A DNA stretch of 64,000 nucleotides from Planosporangium spinosum (GTDB lineage: Bacteria; Actinomycetota; Actinomycetes; Mycobacteriales; Micromonosporaceae). This document shows positions 50,960 to 59,954 of the stretch, piece by piece. The stretch's first letter is position 1. Every line of letters starts with the position of its first letter. Below the pieces are notes generated by a model. The model did no database searches. It saw only the letters and a list, made by a program, of their open reading frames with translations, and was not told the origin of the DNA. The position numbers were made by a program, and so were the translations under genes. Location: positions 1 to 64,000 of the forward strand of contig NZ_JBLYUB010000004.1 of NCBI RefSeq assembly GCF_049999945.1, read 5' to 3'.

Positions 50960-51230
50960 TGGTGTACTCCTGGATCGGCCCGTGCTGACATCGAACAGCG
51001 AACCCCCGTCCCCGTACGTTCGCGCTTCCGATGGTCTTGAAACAACCGCCATGTGACCCGAGTCGGCACGATTGGCGCTCGCCAGGAGCGCGGACGGTGA
51101 CGCGCACAATGGGCCGGTACCCCGGTTTACCGCACCGTGCACCGGGCAGCCAGCCGGGTTGAGCCGCCGCGAACGCCACCGGCGGGGTGCCACGCGCCCG
51201 GCGGGGTGCCGCCATCGGGTGCGGCGGGCG

Positions 51231-53972
51231 CTACCGGGCGCCGTTCTCGTACGCGCTGACCGCCAACTCGACCCGGGAACTGAGTCCCAGCTTGGCGAGG
51301 ATGTGCGAGACGTGGTTGCGCACGGTGCGCCGCGACAGGTACAGCTCGGCGGCGATGTCCGGATTGGACCGACCGGCGACGACGAGGGTGACGATCCGGC
51401 GTTCGGTGTTGGTCAGCGCGTCCCAGCCCGTCTTCGGCCGCCGCCGCGCATACCGGCGCCGGATGCCGGCGCTGCGCAGCCGTGCCTGCGCCCGGTCGGC
51501 GTCCCAGGTGGCGCCGAGCCGTTCGTAACACCCGACCGCCGAGTCCAGGGCGGACCGGGCCCGCACCGGGTTGCCGGCGGCCAACGCGACGGCGGCCTCC
51601 TCGTAGGCGTACCCCTCGTACAGCGGCCGGCCGCCCTCGGCGAACGCCTCCGCCGCGGCGAGCAGCAGGGTCGGGTCCACCCCGGCGACCCCGCGGCACA
51701 GCGCGACGGTCGCCCGTACGTGCGCGGCGCCGTGGTGCGCGGTGATCCGCTCGACGGTCTCGGCGACGGTCCGCGCCCGTACGCGCTCCCCGGTACCGGC
51801 GGCCAGCCGCGCCACGTCGGCGGCCAGGCAGGTGCGTGCCGGTTCCCGGGTCCACGCGTCGAACAGGGCCTGCAACGCCCGCTCCGGGTCGCCCTCGCGT
51901 TCCCACGCCAGGGCCCGCGCCGCCCGGCGCAGCCAGCCCCAGTGCGGGTTCGCGTCGGGTCGGACCAGCGCCTCCGCGTACGTGTCCGGTTCGCCGCGGT
52001 GGATCGCGATCAGGGCGGCCTGGCTGTGCAGCCCCTCCGCCACGCCCAGGCAGTCGGCCGCGCCGAGTCCGGCCCGGATCTCGGCCAGCGCATCGTCCCA
52101 CCGGCCGTGCAGGTAGTTGGCTCGCGCGCCGGCCAGGTGGTGCCAGGTGAGGAAGGTCCGGCCGCCGTGCCCGCCGCCCGCCCGCCCGTCGCCGCAGGCG
52201 GCGTCGGCCTCGGTGAACCGGTCCAGTTCGGTCAGGCAGAGCGCCCGGATCAGGTGCGGGGCGAACGGGTGGTCGGGCTGGACCTGGTCACCGCCGAGCG
52301 CCGCGACGGCCCGATCGGCGAGGTCGAGCGCCTCCCCGGGCCGCTGGCGGGCCAGCCGGGCGCCGGCGCGCACCGTCAGGGCGTGCGCGGTGCCGTAGCC
52401 GTCGGATGTGGGACCGGCCCGGTCGACGGCGGCCTCGGCGGCCGTCACACGCCCGGACAGCAGCAGGCACAGCGCGGCCAGGCCGTGGAAGCGGGCCGCC
52501 TCGCCGGCGGGTAGGCGGATGGTCGCGAGGACCTCCTCGGCGACCGCGTGGGCGCTGTCGACCCGGCCGCTCTGCAGGTGGGCCTGTGCCAGCAGCCACC
52601 GCAGCGCCACCTCCCGGGGGTCCGCCGGCGGTACGGTGTCGCCGGCCGGCGGTGCGGTGCCGGTGCGCTCCGCCGGCGGTACGGTGTCGCCGGCCGGCAG
52701 GGCCGCCTGGGCGGCGCGCTGCGCCTCGACCGGGCGCCCGGCCCACAGCAGGGCCCGGGCGTACTGCACCCGCAGGATCTCCGGGGCGTCCGCGGTGCGC
52801 TGCGCCAGCGTCCGCTCCAGCAGCGGTGTGGCCAGTTCCGGGGCGCGTGCGACCAGGGCCTCCGCCGTCCGGGCGAGCCAGTCCACCAGGTCCGGGGCCA
52901 GATCGGTGGCGGTGGTCAGGTACCGGGCGACTCGTTCCACCCGGGCACCCGCGGTCGCGAGCGCCCGGCCGGCGCGCAACCGCAGCGCCTCCGCGGCGTC
53001 CGCGGAGACGTCGCCGGTCAGGACCCGCCGCACCACGTCGTGGCGGAAGACCAGTTGGCCACCGGCGTCGACGAGCAGGCCCGCCGCCACCGCCTCGCTG
53101 ACCGGCTGCCACAGCGAGATCACCGGCTGGCCGAGGACGGCCGCCAGTTCGGTCAGGTCGAAGCCGGGGCCCAGGACGGCCGCGGCCCGCACCATGTCGC
53201 GGGTGCCCGGCGACAGCTCCTCGATCCGCTGCCGTACCAGGTCGAGCACGGTACCGGGGAGGGCCGGGCGGACGGTACCGCCGCGCAGCCCGGCCACCCC
53301 GCCGGTGACCTCGATGCGCCCGGAGCGGGCCAACGCGCCCAGCAGTTCCATGGCGTAGCGCGGGTTCCCGCCGGCTCCCGCGAGTACGTTGCGCAGGTCC
53401 GGCCCGGGCGGCGCGCCCAGCAGTCCGCCGGCGAGCGTACCGACATCCTTTTCGGACAGTGCGGCCAGCGTCATCCGCTCCGCGCCCCGGCGCTGCAGGC
53501 CGCGCAGCAGCGCCTCGACCCGCTTGTCGCGCGGCGCCGACCGGTACGCGGCGACGAGCAGCAACCGGCGGTCGCCGGCGTTACGGCCGAGCCGCCCGAG
53601 CAGCACCAGGCTCGACGGGTCGGCCCACTGGAGGTCGTCGACGAGCACGACCACCGGCGACGCCGCGCACCAGCCGTCGACGCGGTTCAGCACCGCCTCG
53701 GTGACGGCGAAGTCCCCGCCCGCCGGTTCCCCGTCCAACCAGGACCGGACCGTCGCGAACGGCGGCGCCGGGTCGGCCGGGATGCCTTGGCCGCGCAGGA
53801 TCCGGGCGCCGGCCCGGCGCGCCTCGGCGGCGGCGACGGCGAGCAGGGCACTCCGGCCGATCCCGGGCTCGCCGTCGACGAGCAGGATCGCGCCCCGGCC
53901 GGTGGCCGTGCGGCGGACCAGTCTCCGCAGGTGCGCGGTCTCCTTCTCGCGCCCCACGAGGGTTGTGCGCAT
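51231..53972 (-). CDS. LuxR-family LAL regulator with altered Walker A
   Basis: A 913-residue LAL-type regulator. An N-terminal AAA ATPase has Walker A GEPGIGRSALL (about residues 34-44), with Arg in place of the usual Lys, and Walker B VVVLVDDLQWAD. A long helical repeat region follows, then a C-terminal LuxR HTH: LTNTERRIVTLVVAGRSNPD and AELYLSRRTVRNHVSHILAK. The changed Lys would normally impair ATP hydrolysis, so it may act as a partner of the second LAL protein encoded 7 bp upstream. The target genes are unknown. Confidence 0.85.
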   Translation of the reverse strand: MRTTLVGREKETAHLRRLVRRTATGRGAILLVDGEPGIGRSALLAVAAAEARRAGARILRGQGIPADPAPPFATVRSWLDGEPAGGDFAVTEAVLNRVDGWCAASPVVVLVDDLQWADPSSLVLLGRLGRNAGDRRLLLVAAYRSAPRDKRVEALLRGLQRRGAERMTLAALSEKDVGTLAGGLLGAPPGPDLRNVLAGAGGNPRYAMELLGALARSGRIEVTGGVAGLRGGTVRPALPGTVLDLVRQRIEELSPGTRDMVRAAAVLGPGFDLTELAAVLGQPVISLWQPVSEAVAAGLLVDAGGQLVFRHDVVRRVLTGDVSADAAEALRLRAGRALATAGARVERVARYLTTATDLAPDLVDWLARTAEALVARAPELATPLLERTLAQRTADAPEILRVQYARALLWAGRPVEAQRAAQAALPAGDTVPPAERTGTAPPAGDTVPPADPREVALRWLLAQAHLQSGRVDSAHAVAEEVLATIRLPAGEAARFHGLAALCLLLSGRVTAAEAAVDRAGPTSDGYGTAHALTVRAGARLARQRPGEALDLADRAVAALGGDQVQPDHPFAPHLIRALCLTELDRFTEADAACGDGRAGGGHGGRTFLTWHHLAGARANYLHGRWDDALAEIRAGLGAADCLGVAEGLHSQAALIAIHRGEPDTYAEALVRPDANPHWGWLRRAARALAWEREGDPERALQALFDAWTREPARTCLAADVARLAAGTGERVRARTVAETVERITAHHGAAHVRATVALCRGVAGVDPTLLLAAAEAFAEGGRPLYEGYAYEEAAVALAAGNPVRARSALDSAVGCYERLGATWDADRAQARLRSAGIRRRYARRRPKTGWDALTNTERRIVTLVVAGRSNPDIAAELYLSRRTVRNHVSHILAKLGLSSRVELAVSAYENGAR

Positions 53973-53979
53973 CCGGTAC

Positions 53980-56796
53980 CTACCCGTGGTCGAGGACCTC
54001 CCGGGCGATGTCCACCCGCGAGTGCGCCTTGAGTTTGCCGAGGATGCTGGACACGTGCGATTGGACGGTGCGCCGTGACAGCAGCAGCTCGCCAGCGATG
54101 TCCGGATTGGACATACCCTGCGCCACCAGCCGCGCGATCGTCACCTCGGTCGGGGAGAGCGCGGCCCAGCCGTGCGCGGGCCGCCGGCGCGGACCCCGCG
54201 CGCCCCACCGGATGCCGAACGGGCGGAGGCTGGCGGTGGCCCGGCGGGTGTCCCAGCGGGCGCCCAGCCGCGCGTACACCTCCATGGCCGGCGCCAGCGC
54301 CGATTTCGCGGCTCGGCGGTCACCCCGTCGGGCCAGCAGGACGGCGACGTCCTCGCAGGTGCGGGCGTACTCGACCACCCGGCCGCGCTGGCGCAGGTAG
54401 CGGCCGACCTTCGTGAGCAGGTCGGGGTCGCCGTGCAACAGCCCGTGGCAGCGCTCCAGCGCGGCCAGTCGACCGGGGATCATCTGGCCCGGGTCACGGA
54501 CGCACCGGTCGGTCGCCTCCCATGCGGTGGCCAGGTCGCCGACGGCCAGCGCCGCCCGGACGACGTCCGGCATCGGGGTGTGGCGCTCCATCCGCGCGTA
54601 GCGCGGGTCGAGCAGTTCCCGCCACGCCCGTACCGCGTCCTCGGGGCGGCCGTCGCGTTCGGCGAGCATCGCGCGGGCGGCGATCAGGAATCCGCGGTTG
54701 GCCACGTCGAACGCACTCTCGCTCGGCGGGTCGGGGAAGGCGTCCAGCCGTGCGGCAGCCGCGGCCCGGTCGTCGCGGTGGCAGGCGATGAGCGCGGCGA
54801 TGCCGGCCGCGATGAGGGCGACCCGCGGGTTGTCGGGCAGGTCCTCGGCCGTGTCCAGCTCGACCAGGGCCTCGTCCCAGCGGCCGGTCCAGAAGTGCAC
54901 GACCGAGGCGGGGGCGTGGAAGCGCGCCAGCCCGGCGTACCCGGTGCTCCGGTCGGCGAGGTCACTGGCGGCGGCGAGGGTGCGCTCCGCCTCGTCGAAG
55001 CGGTCGAGGATCGACAGCGCCAGCGCCCGGTTGCCCAGCAGCAGCAGCCGCAGCTCCAGGTGCTCCGTGCCGTCGGCGAGGACGTCCAGGGCCCGGTCCA
55101 GGTGGTCCAGCCGGGTCGGCTGGTCGCGGCGCATCAGGGCGGTCGTCGACAGGCTGAGCAGGCTGTAGCCGAGCGCGAGCCGGTCGCCCGAGGCGGTTGC
55201 CGAGACCAGGGCCGCGCGTGCGGCGGCCTCCGTCTTGTCGAGGTCGTCGACCGAGGTGGCGCGGATCCGTGCGGACATCGCCTCCAGCCGGTCCCGCCAG
55301 ATCACCGGTACGAGCGCACCGCGCAGCCCCTGCCCGATCACCCGCAGCGCGTCGCCGGAGCGGCCGGCCCGCAGCAGCCGCTCACCGAGGATCCAGTGCA
55401 TCTCGGCGGCCAGCGCCGGGTCGCGGGTGTGTGCGAGGACCTGCCGGGCCCGGGTCTCGGCGTCCCGGCCGAGCCGAAACAGTGTCCGCGCGTGCGCCCC
55501 GGCCAGTTCGTCCCAGTGCTCCGCCGCCGGGGGAAGCTGGCCGACCGCCCGGTCGAGCAGCTCCGCCGCGACCGCGGGTGCCCGGTCGATCAGCTCCGGC
55601 GCGGTGCGCACGAGCCAGTCGACGACCCAGCCGTCCACCGTGGCGCCGGCCCGCAGCAGCTGGGCGGCGACCCGCTCCGCCGCCGCGCCCCGGGCGGCCA
55701 GCGCCTGCGCCGCGTGCCGGTGCAGGGCCGACCGTACGACACCGGGCATCTCCTCGTACAGCGCCCGGCGGATCAGCGGGTGCCGGAACGACAGCCGGGT
55801 GCCGGGCGTCACCACACCGGCGGCCGCGGCCTCGGCGAACACCTCATGCAGGCCGTCCGGCGACTGTTGCAGGACGGTCGCCACGTCGTCGACCGGGAAC
55901 TCGGTACCCAGCAGGGTGGCGACCCGCAGCGCGGTGGTGGCCTCGCCCGACAGGAAGCCCAGCCGCCCGGCGATGGCGGCCGCGAGCGTCGCCGGTACCC
56001 GGTGTGCCGCCTCGCCGACCAGTTCCGCGTGCCCGGTGCCGTCCATGGTCAGGGCGGCCTCGCGGCGCAGCGCGTCCACCAGCTCCCGCAGGTACAGCGG
56101 GTTGCCGGCGGCCTGCGCCGCCAGCGCGCGCAGCCGCGGCCCGGCGGGCGCGCCGGCGAGCCCGCCGACCAGTTCGGCCACCGCCGGTTCCGGCAGCGGG
56201 GCGAGCCGGACCAGCGTTCCCCGGCTGACGGCCGCCGTGCGCAACGGGTCCAGCCCGTCCCGGTGGGGTACCGGTCGGTACGCCCCGACCAGCAGCAGCG
56301 GGAGCTGCTCCACCGTGCGGGCCAGGCGCTGCCAGGCGAGCAGGCTCAGCTCGTCGGCCCACTGGAGGTCGTCGGTGACGATGACCAGGGGGCGGTCCGC
56401 GCAGAGCTTTTCCACCAGGGTCAGCACCCCGTCGACCACCGCGGCCAGCGGATCGCCGGTGGACACGAAGTCGCCCGCCGGGTCGCTCCGCAGGATCGCG
56501 GCGATCCCGGCCCGGCCGGGGTCGTCCGGCCGGCGCTCAATCTCCAGGCAGTCCAGCAGCAGCCGCAGCGGGATACCCGAGCTGAGCTCGTCAGCGGCGG
56601 CCCATCCGACCTCACAGCCGCGCCCCACGGCGTCGGCCAGACCGGCGCCCAGCAGGGCCGACTTGCCGATGCCGGGCTCGCCCTCGACCAGGACCAGACC
56701 GCCATGGCCGGAGGCGACGCCGATCAGGGCCGACCGGACGAACTCCACTTCGGAGTCCCGTCCGACGACCATGGCCGGCAGTGGCCCGGATGGCAT
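53980..56796 (-). CDS. LuxR-family LAL regulator, intact ATPase
   Basis: A 938-residue LAL regulator and paralogue of its downstream neighbour. Walker A GEPGIGKSALL (about residues 39-49) and Walker B LVIVTDDLQWAD are intact. A tetratricopeptide-like helical middle region is followed by a C-terminal LuxR HTH: LSPTEVTIARLVAQGMSNPD and GELLLSRRTVQSHVSSILGK. ATG 56796 lies 7 nt after TAGGCT, so the transcript may be leaderless. It is followed after 7 bp by the second LAL gene. Ligand and targets are unknown. Confidence 0.88.
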   Translation of the reverse strand: MPSGPLPAMVVGRDSEVEFVRSALIGVASGHGGLVLVEGEPGIGKSALLGAGLADAVGRGCEVGWAAADELSSGIPLRLLLDCLEIERRPDDPGRAGIAAILRSDPAGDFVSTGDPLAAVVDGVLTLVEKLCADRPLVIVTDDLQWADELSLLAWQRLARTVEQLPLLLVGAYRPVPHRDGLDPLRTAAVSRGTLVRLAPLPEPAVAELVGGLAGAPAGPRLRALAAQAAGNPLYLRELVDALRREAALTMDGTGHAELVGEAAHRVPATLAAAIAGRLGFLSGEATTALRVATLLGTEFPVDDVATVLQQSPDGLHEVFAEAAAAGVVTPGTRLSFRHPLIRRALYEEMPGVVRSALHRHAAQALAARGAAAERVAAQLLRAGATVDGWVVDWLVRTAPELIDRAPAVAAELLDRAVGQLPPAAEHWDELAGAHARTLFRLGRDAETRARQVLAHTRDPALAAEMHWILGERLLRAGRSGDALRVIGQGLRGALVPVIWRDRLEAMSARIRATSVDDLDKTEAAARAALVSATASGDRLALGYSLLSLSTTALMRRDQPTRLDHLDRALDVLADGTEHLELRLLLLGNRALALSILDRFDEAERTLAAASDLADRSTGYAGLARFHAPASVVHFWTGRWDEALVELDTAEDLPDNPRVALIAAGIAALIACHRDDRAAAAARLDAFPDPPSESAFDVANRGFLIAARAMLAERDGRPEDAVRAWRELLDPRYARMERHTPMPDVVRAALAVGDLATAWEATDRCVRDPGQMIPGRLAALERCHGLLHGDPDLLTKVGRYLRQRGRVVEYARTCEDVAVLLARRGDRRAAKSALAPAMEVYARLGARWDTRRATASLRPFGIRWGARGPRRRPAHGWAALSPTEVTIARLVAQGMSNPDIAGELLLSRRTVQSHVSSILGKLKAHSRVDIAREVLDHG

Positions 56797-56895
56797 GCAC
56801 TTGAGCCTATTCCGATACCGTGGCGGCGCGACCGCAACGAGTTATCGATAGCCGTCGCGCATCGCAGGTCAGGGCTCCTACCTGCTGATTTCGTA

Positions 56896-56928
56896 ACTCA
56901 GGCGCAACGGATTATCACTCAGCGCAAC
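56896..56928. promoter_or_regulatory. Direct repeat ACTCAGgCGCAAC upstream of the LAL and DUF1345 genes
   Basis: ACTCAGGCGCAAC (56896-56908) and ACTCAGCGCAAC (56917-56928), 21 bp apart (two helical turns), lie between the divergent LAL and DUF1345 genes in an AT-richer patch. A LuxR-type operator is a guess. Confidence 0.35.
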
Positions 56929-57015
56929 TTTGCCCATAGCGTGCACCTGCACTTGCATCAGCACGCGCCCGTCGCCGGGTCGGACGTGCGGCTCGGATCC
57001 GGCCACAATGGCGAC

Positions 57016-57762
57016 GTGATCCGACCGCACCCGCGCTCCGGCGACGAGACGGTGGCGGCCCGCGCCGCCCGGTTGGAGAGGCTCGTCGGCAGGCTCGACC
57101 CGGCCAACCTGCCGGGCTGGCTGCGCCCGACCGGCGGAGAGCGGCGCTGGCCGGCCGCCGTCGCCATGCTGGGGGCGATCGGGCTGCAGGTCGCCCTTCC
57201 GGAGAACCTCGCGTCGACGCCGAGGTGGCTGCTGCCGCTGCTCGAATTCCTCTTGCTGGGCCTGCTGGTATTCATGAACCCGTTCCGGATCGACCGCGAG
57301 ACGACGCTGCTGCGGATCGTCAGCATCACCCTGGTCGCCGTCGCGTCGGTGGCCAATGCCTGGTCGGCCGTGCTCCTGATCCGTCGGCTCGTGCACGGCG
57401 CGTTCTCGGACGCCGGCCCGCTGTTGTTCAACGGCGGCGCGGTCTGGATGACCAACGTGATCGTGTTCGCGCTCTGGTACTGGGAGGTCGACCGGGGCGG
57501 ACCGGCTGCCCGGGCCAACGCCCGTGCGGACTACCCGGACTTCCTGTTCCCCCAGATGGCCACGCCGGAGCTGGCGCACCGCGACTGGGAGCCGCACTTC
57601 CTCGACTACCTGTACCTGTCGTTCACCAACGCCACGGCGTTCAGTCCGACGGACACGATGCCGCTGTCGCGCTCGGCGAAGCTGACCATGATGGTCCAGT
57701 CGGCGGTCTCGCTGCTGATCGTCGCGCTCGTGGTGGCGCGGGCGGTCAACATCCTGCGGTGA
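57016..57762 (+). CDS. DUF1345 family membrane protein
   Basis: A 248-residue membrane protein. Four to five hydrophobic segments are spread over the length, and RADYPDFLFPQMATPELAHRDWEPHFLDYLYLSFTNATAFSPTDTMPLSRSAKLTMMVQSAVSLL (summarised: the acidic DFLFPQM stretch, then YLSFTNATAFSPTDTMPLS) is the diagnostic DUF1345 pattern, resembling ion-channel pore segments. GTG 57016 lies 6 nt after CACAAT. Its stop overlaps the convergent gene by 17 bp. Function unknown. Confidence 0.85.
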   Translation: MIRPHPRSGDETVAARAARLERLVGRLDPANLPGWLRPTGGERRWPAAVAMLGAIGLQVALPENLASTPRWLLPLLEFLLLGLLVFMNPFRIDRETTLLRIVSITLVAVASVANAWSAVLLIRRLVHGAFSDAGPLLFNGGAVWMTNVIVFALWYWEVDRGGPAARANARADYPDFLFPQMATPELAHRDWEPHFLDYLYLSFTNATAFSPTDTMPLSRSAKLTMMVQSAVSLLIVALVVARAVNILR

Positions 57763-58603
57763 CGTCCAGCAGTGACGCGGCCTGTACCAGGGCGGCCCGC
57801 AGCGGCGCCGCGCGCTCGGCGAACCCGCGCTGTGCGGCGGCGTACTCGGCGCGCCCCTCGGCCGTCTCGATCCGCACCGGCGGGTAACCGAGGGCGGCCA
57901 GGTCGTACGGGCTCGCCCGCATGTCCAGCACGCGGATGTCGCGGGCCAGCGCGAAGCAGTCCGCGATCAGCTCCGCGCCGGTGAGCGGGTACAGCTTGTA
58001 GGACCATTTGTACAGGTCCATGTTGGCGTGCAGGCAGCCCGGCTGCTCGTGCTCGGCCTGCGTTTCGCGGGTCGGGCGCAGCAGGTTCAGCGGCCGGGCC
58101 GGCGCGGTGAAGAACCGGTACGCGTCGAAGTGGCTGCACCGGATGCCGCGCTCCTCGACGACCCGGGCGATCCCGTCCGGCGGCAGGCGCAGCGGCCACG
58201 CGTTGTGCCGGACCTCGACCTGGGTCTGCCGGTAGACCATGGCCCACTCGTGGACACCGAAGCAGCCGAAGTGGGCCGTGCGGCCCGCGGTGGCGGTGAG
58301 CAGGTTCCGGATCCACCGCACCGACTCGCCGCGCTGCGCGCGGACCGCGTCGAGATCCACGCCGGCCGCGGCGTAGAACGGCCCCCACACGGCCGGGTCC
58401 GCGCCCTCGGCCACCACCCCGGGCCCCGGATGCCAGCGGCGCAGCTGCGCCGGCCGGTACGAGTAGTACGTGAAGAGGAAGTCCTCGACCGGATGCTTGA
58501 TGCCGGCCCGGCGGCGGGCCAGGTGCGGGGTGATCCACCCGTCGACCCGCGACTCGTGCGCCGCCACGAGGGCGCGCCACTCCGCCTGGGCCAGAATCGT
58601 CAC
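57746..58603 (-). CDS. Putative 3-methyladenine DNA glycosylase family protein
   Basis: A 285-residue protein. The pattern KHPVEDFLFTYYSYRPAQLRRWHPG, HFGCFGVHEWAMVY and CSHFDAYRFFTAPARPLN is that of a conserved actinobacterial family usually annotated as 3-methyladenine DNA glycosylase. I see no helix-hairpin-helix/GPD or AAG motif that would prove this activity. GTG 58603 lies 6 nt after CACACT, fitting a leaderless start; the frame is open to 58810 without a ribosome site. Its 3' end overlaps DUF1345. Confidence 0.6.
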   Translation of the reverse strand: MTILAQAEWRALVAAHESRVDGWITPHLARRRAGIKHPVEDFLFTYYSYRPAQLRRWHPGPGVVAEGADPAVWGPFYAAAGVDLDAVRAQRGESVRWIRNLLTATAGRTAHFGCFGVHEWAMVYRQTQVEVRHNAWPLRLPPDGIARVVEERGIRCSHFDAYRFFTAPARPLNLLRPTRETQAEHEQPGCLHANMDLYKWSYKLYPLTGAELIADCFALARDIRVLDMRASPYDLAALGYPPVRIETAEGRAEYAAAQRGFAERAAPLRAALVQAASLLDVTAGC

Positions 58604-58727
58604 CCGCCAAGTGTGGCAGGTCGCAGCGGTGCCGGTCCCACCCTGTTGCTCAGGGCCGTCACCTGGGTGATTGGCTACCCTCTGGCGGGCTGGTAACCGG
58701 CCGCCGGACGAAAGGGTGTGGATCCAC

Positions 58728-59546
58728 GTGGGCCGAGAGATCAACAAGGACACCGTGCTGTGCATGTCGCTGGCCGCCAGGCCGAGCAACCACGGGACGC
58801 GGTTCCACAACTTCCTGTACGACGAACTCGGCCTGAACTACGTCTACAAGGCGTTCACCACCACCGACCTGGCCGCCGCGATCGGCGGCATCCGGGCCCT
58901 GGGCATCCGCGGCTGCGGCGTCTCCATGCCGTACAAGGAGGAGTGCATCCGGTACGTCGACGCGATGGAGCCCTCCGCCGAGGCCATCCGGTCGGTGAAC
59001 ACGATCGTCAACACCGACGGTTACCTGCGCGCCTACAACACCGACTACATCGCGATCGCCACCCTGCTGGCCGAGCACGGGGTGGCGACGGACAGCGACT
59101 TCGCGGTCCTCGGCAGCGGCGGCATGGCCAAGGCAGTCGTCGCCGCGCTGCGTGACGGCGGGTTCGGCACGGGCACCGTCGTGGCGCGCAACGAGCAGAC
59201 CGGCAAGACGCTGGCCGACCGGTACGGGTACACCTGGCGGCCGGCCCTGGGCCCGGCCCGGCCCCGGCTGATCGTCAACGCCACCCCGGTCGGCATGGCG
59301 GGCGGTCCCGTGGCCGAGGATCTGCCGGTCGACGCCGACGTCGTGGACGCCGCGGAGACCGTCTTCGACGTGGTCGCGATGCCGGTGCTGACCCCGCTCG
59401 TACGCCGGGGGCAGGCCCGAGGCAAGAAGGTCATCACCGGCGGCGAGGTGATCAGCCTCCAGGCGCTGGAGCAGTTCGCGCTCTACACGGGCGTCCGGCC
59501 CACCGTCGACCAGGTACGCCGGGCGTCGGAGTACGCCCGCTCGTAG
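58728..59546 (+). CDS. Shikimate dehydrogenase-like protein (SdhL/HI0607 type)
   Basis: A 272-residue AroE-fold NAD(P) oxidoreductase. The opening EINKDTVLCMSLAARPSNHGTRFHNFLYDELG and FVYKAFTTTDL-like region match the HI0607-type SdhL branch, not canonical AroE (which has SxS-x-HN). The catalytic Lys and Asp of the family lie in SMPYKEE and AYNTDYIAI, and the Rossmann motif is VLGSGGMAKAVVAAL. Activity on shikimate is reported as poor in this branch, so its real substrate is unclear. GTG 58728 follows AAAGGG; GTG 58716 is an alternative. Confidence 0.8.
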   Translation: MGREINKDTVLCMSLAARPSNHGTRFHNFLYDELGLNYVYKAFTTTDLAAAIGGIRALGIRGCGVSMPYKEECIRYVDAMEPSAEAIRSVNTIVNTDGYLRAYNTDYIAIATLLAEHGVATDSDFAVLGSGGMAKAVVAALRDGGFGTGTVVARNEQTGKTLADRYGYTWRPALGPARPRLIVNATPVGMAGGPVAEDLPVDADVVDAAETVFDVVAMPVLTPLVRRGQARGKKVITGGEVISLQALEQFALYTGVRPTVDQVRRASEYARS

Positions 59547-59565
59547 GGCCGACCCCTCGGCGCGC

Positions 59566-59603
59566 GGCGCCCGTCGGTCGGGCCGGCGCCCGTCGGTCGG
59601 GCC
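59566..59603. repeat. 19-bp tandem duplication after the SdhL-like gene
   Basis: GGCGCCCGTCGGTCGGGCC occurs at 59566-59584 and 59585-59603, with a degraded third copy after it. It lies 20 bp after the SdhL-like stop and at the 3' end of the broken PH-like gene on the other strand. Confidence 0.8.
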
Positions 59604-59954
59604 GGCGACCGGGTCGGTCGGGACCACGATGATCCGCGCGTACGGTCCCCAGCCGCGGAACCGGACCGCCCCGATCACGCTCCACGGCACCCGGACCTCG
59701 CCGTGCTGCGCGGTCCCCACCGCCAAAGCGGTGGGGGATACCTACACCCGCCACGGTGTGCCGAACGTGCCACGGACTGCCAGAGCCATGGTCAGTACCC
59801 CGTACAACCCGCTCCCGATGCCGGCGGTCGGCGGTTCGCCGGAGATCAGCCACCAGGCCAGAGGCGCCGTCGCGTAGGCGGGCAGTAGCACCGGGACCGT
59901 CGCGGCGATCGCCCGGACACGGGAGCCGGTGAACACGACCGGCTCGTCGGGCAC
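59590..59954 (-). pseudogene. Broken membrane PH-domain-like gene
   Basis: From GTG 59954 the frame reads VPDEPVVFTGSRVRAIAATV, two hydrophobic helices, then GTFGTPWRV and an in-frame TAG (59742-59744). The same frame continues with VSPTALAVGTAQHGEVRVPW and SVIGAVRFRGWGPYARIIVVPTD, a PH-like pattern much like the intact gene at 29080-29451. Past this no stop comes until inside the SdhL-like gene. A 34-bp duplication sits at the 5' end. A nonsense change and disrupted ends suggest a decaying gene; a sequencing error at the TAG cannot be excluded. Confidence 0.6.

Noticed and set aside
49881..51215. Upstream extension of the EEP gene to 776 codons
   Set aside because: It runs antisense to endonuclease V and the Cys-rich gene region with no conserved sequence; the EEP protein is complete from 49880.
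54172..57762. A 1196-codon open frame on the plus strand
   Set aside because: Most of it is antisense to the LAL gene and translates to Arg/Gln/Gly-rich sequence typical of a GC-rich shadow. Only its last 248 codons, from GTG 57016, read as a real protein (DUF1345).
58659..59726. A 355-codon minus-strand frame over the SdhL-like gene
   Set aside because: Only its first 40 codons look like protein (PH-like remainder). The rest is antisense to a conserved gene, so it was counted as a pseudogene fragment.
59714..59740. CRISPR-like repeat with a CCCCACCGC-CAAA-GCGGTGGGG hairpin
   Set aside because: It resembles a type I-E repeat stem, but it occurs once, with no spacer or cas gene.
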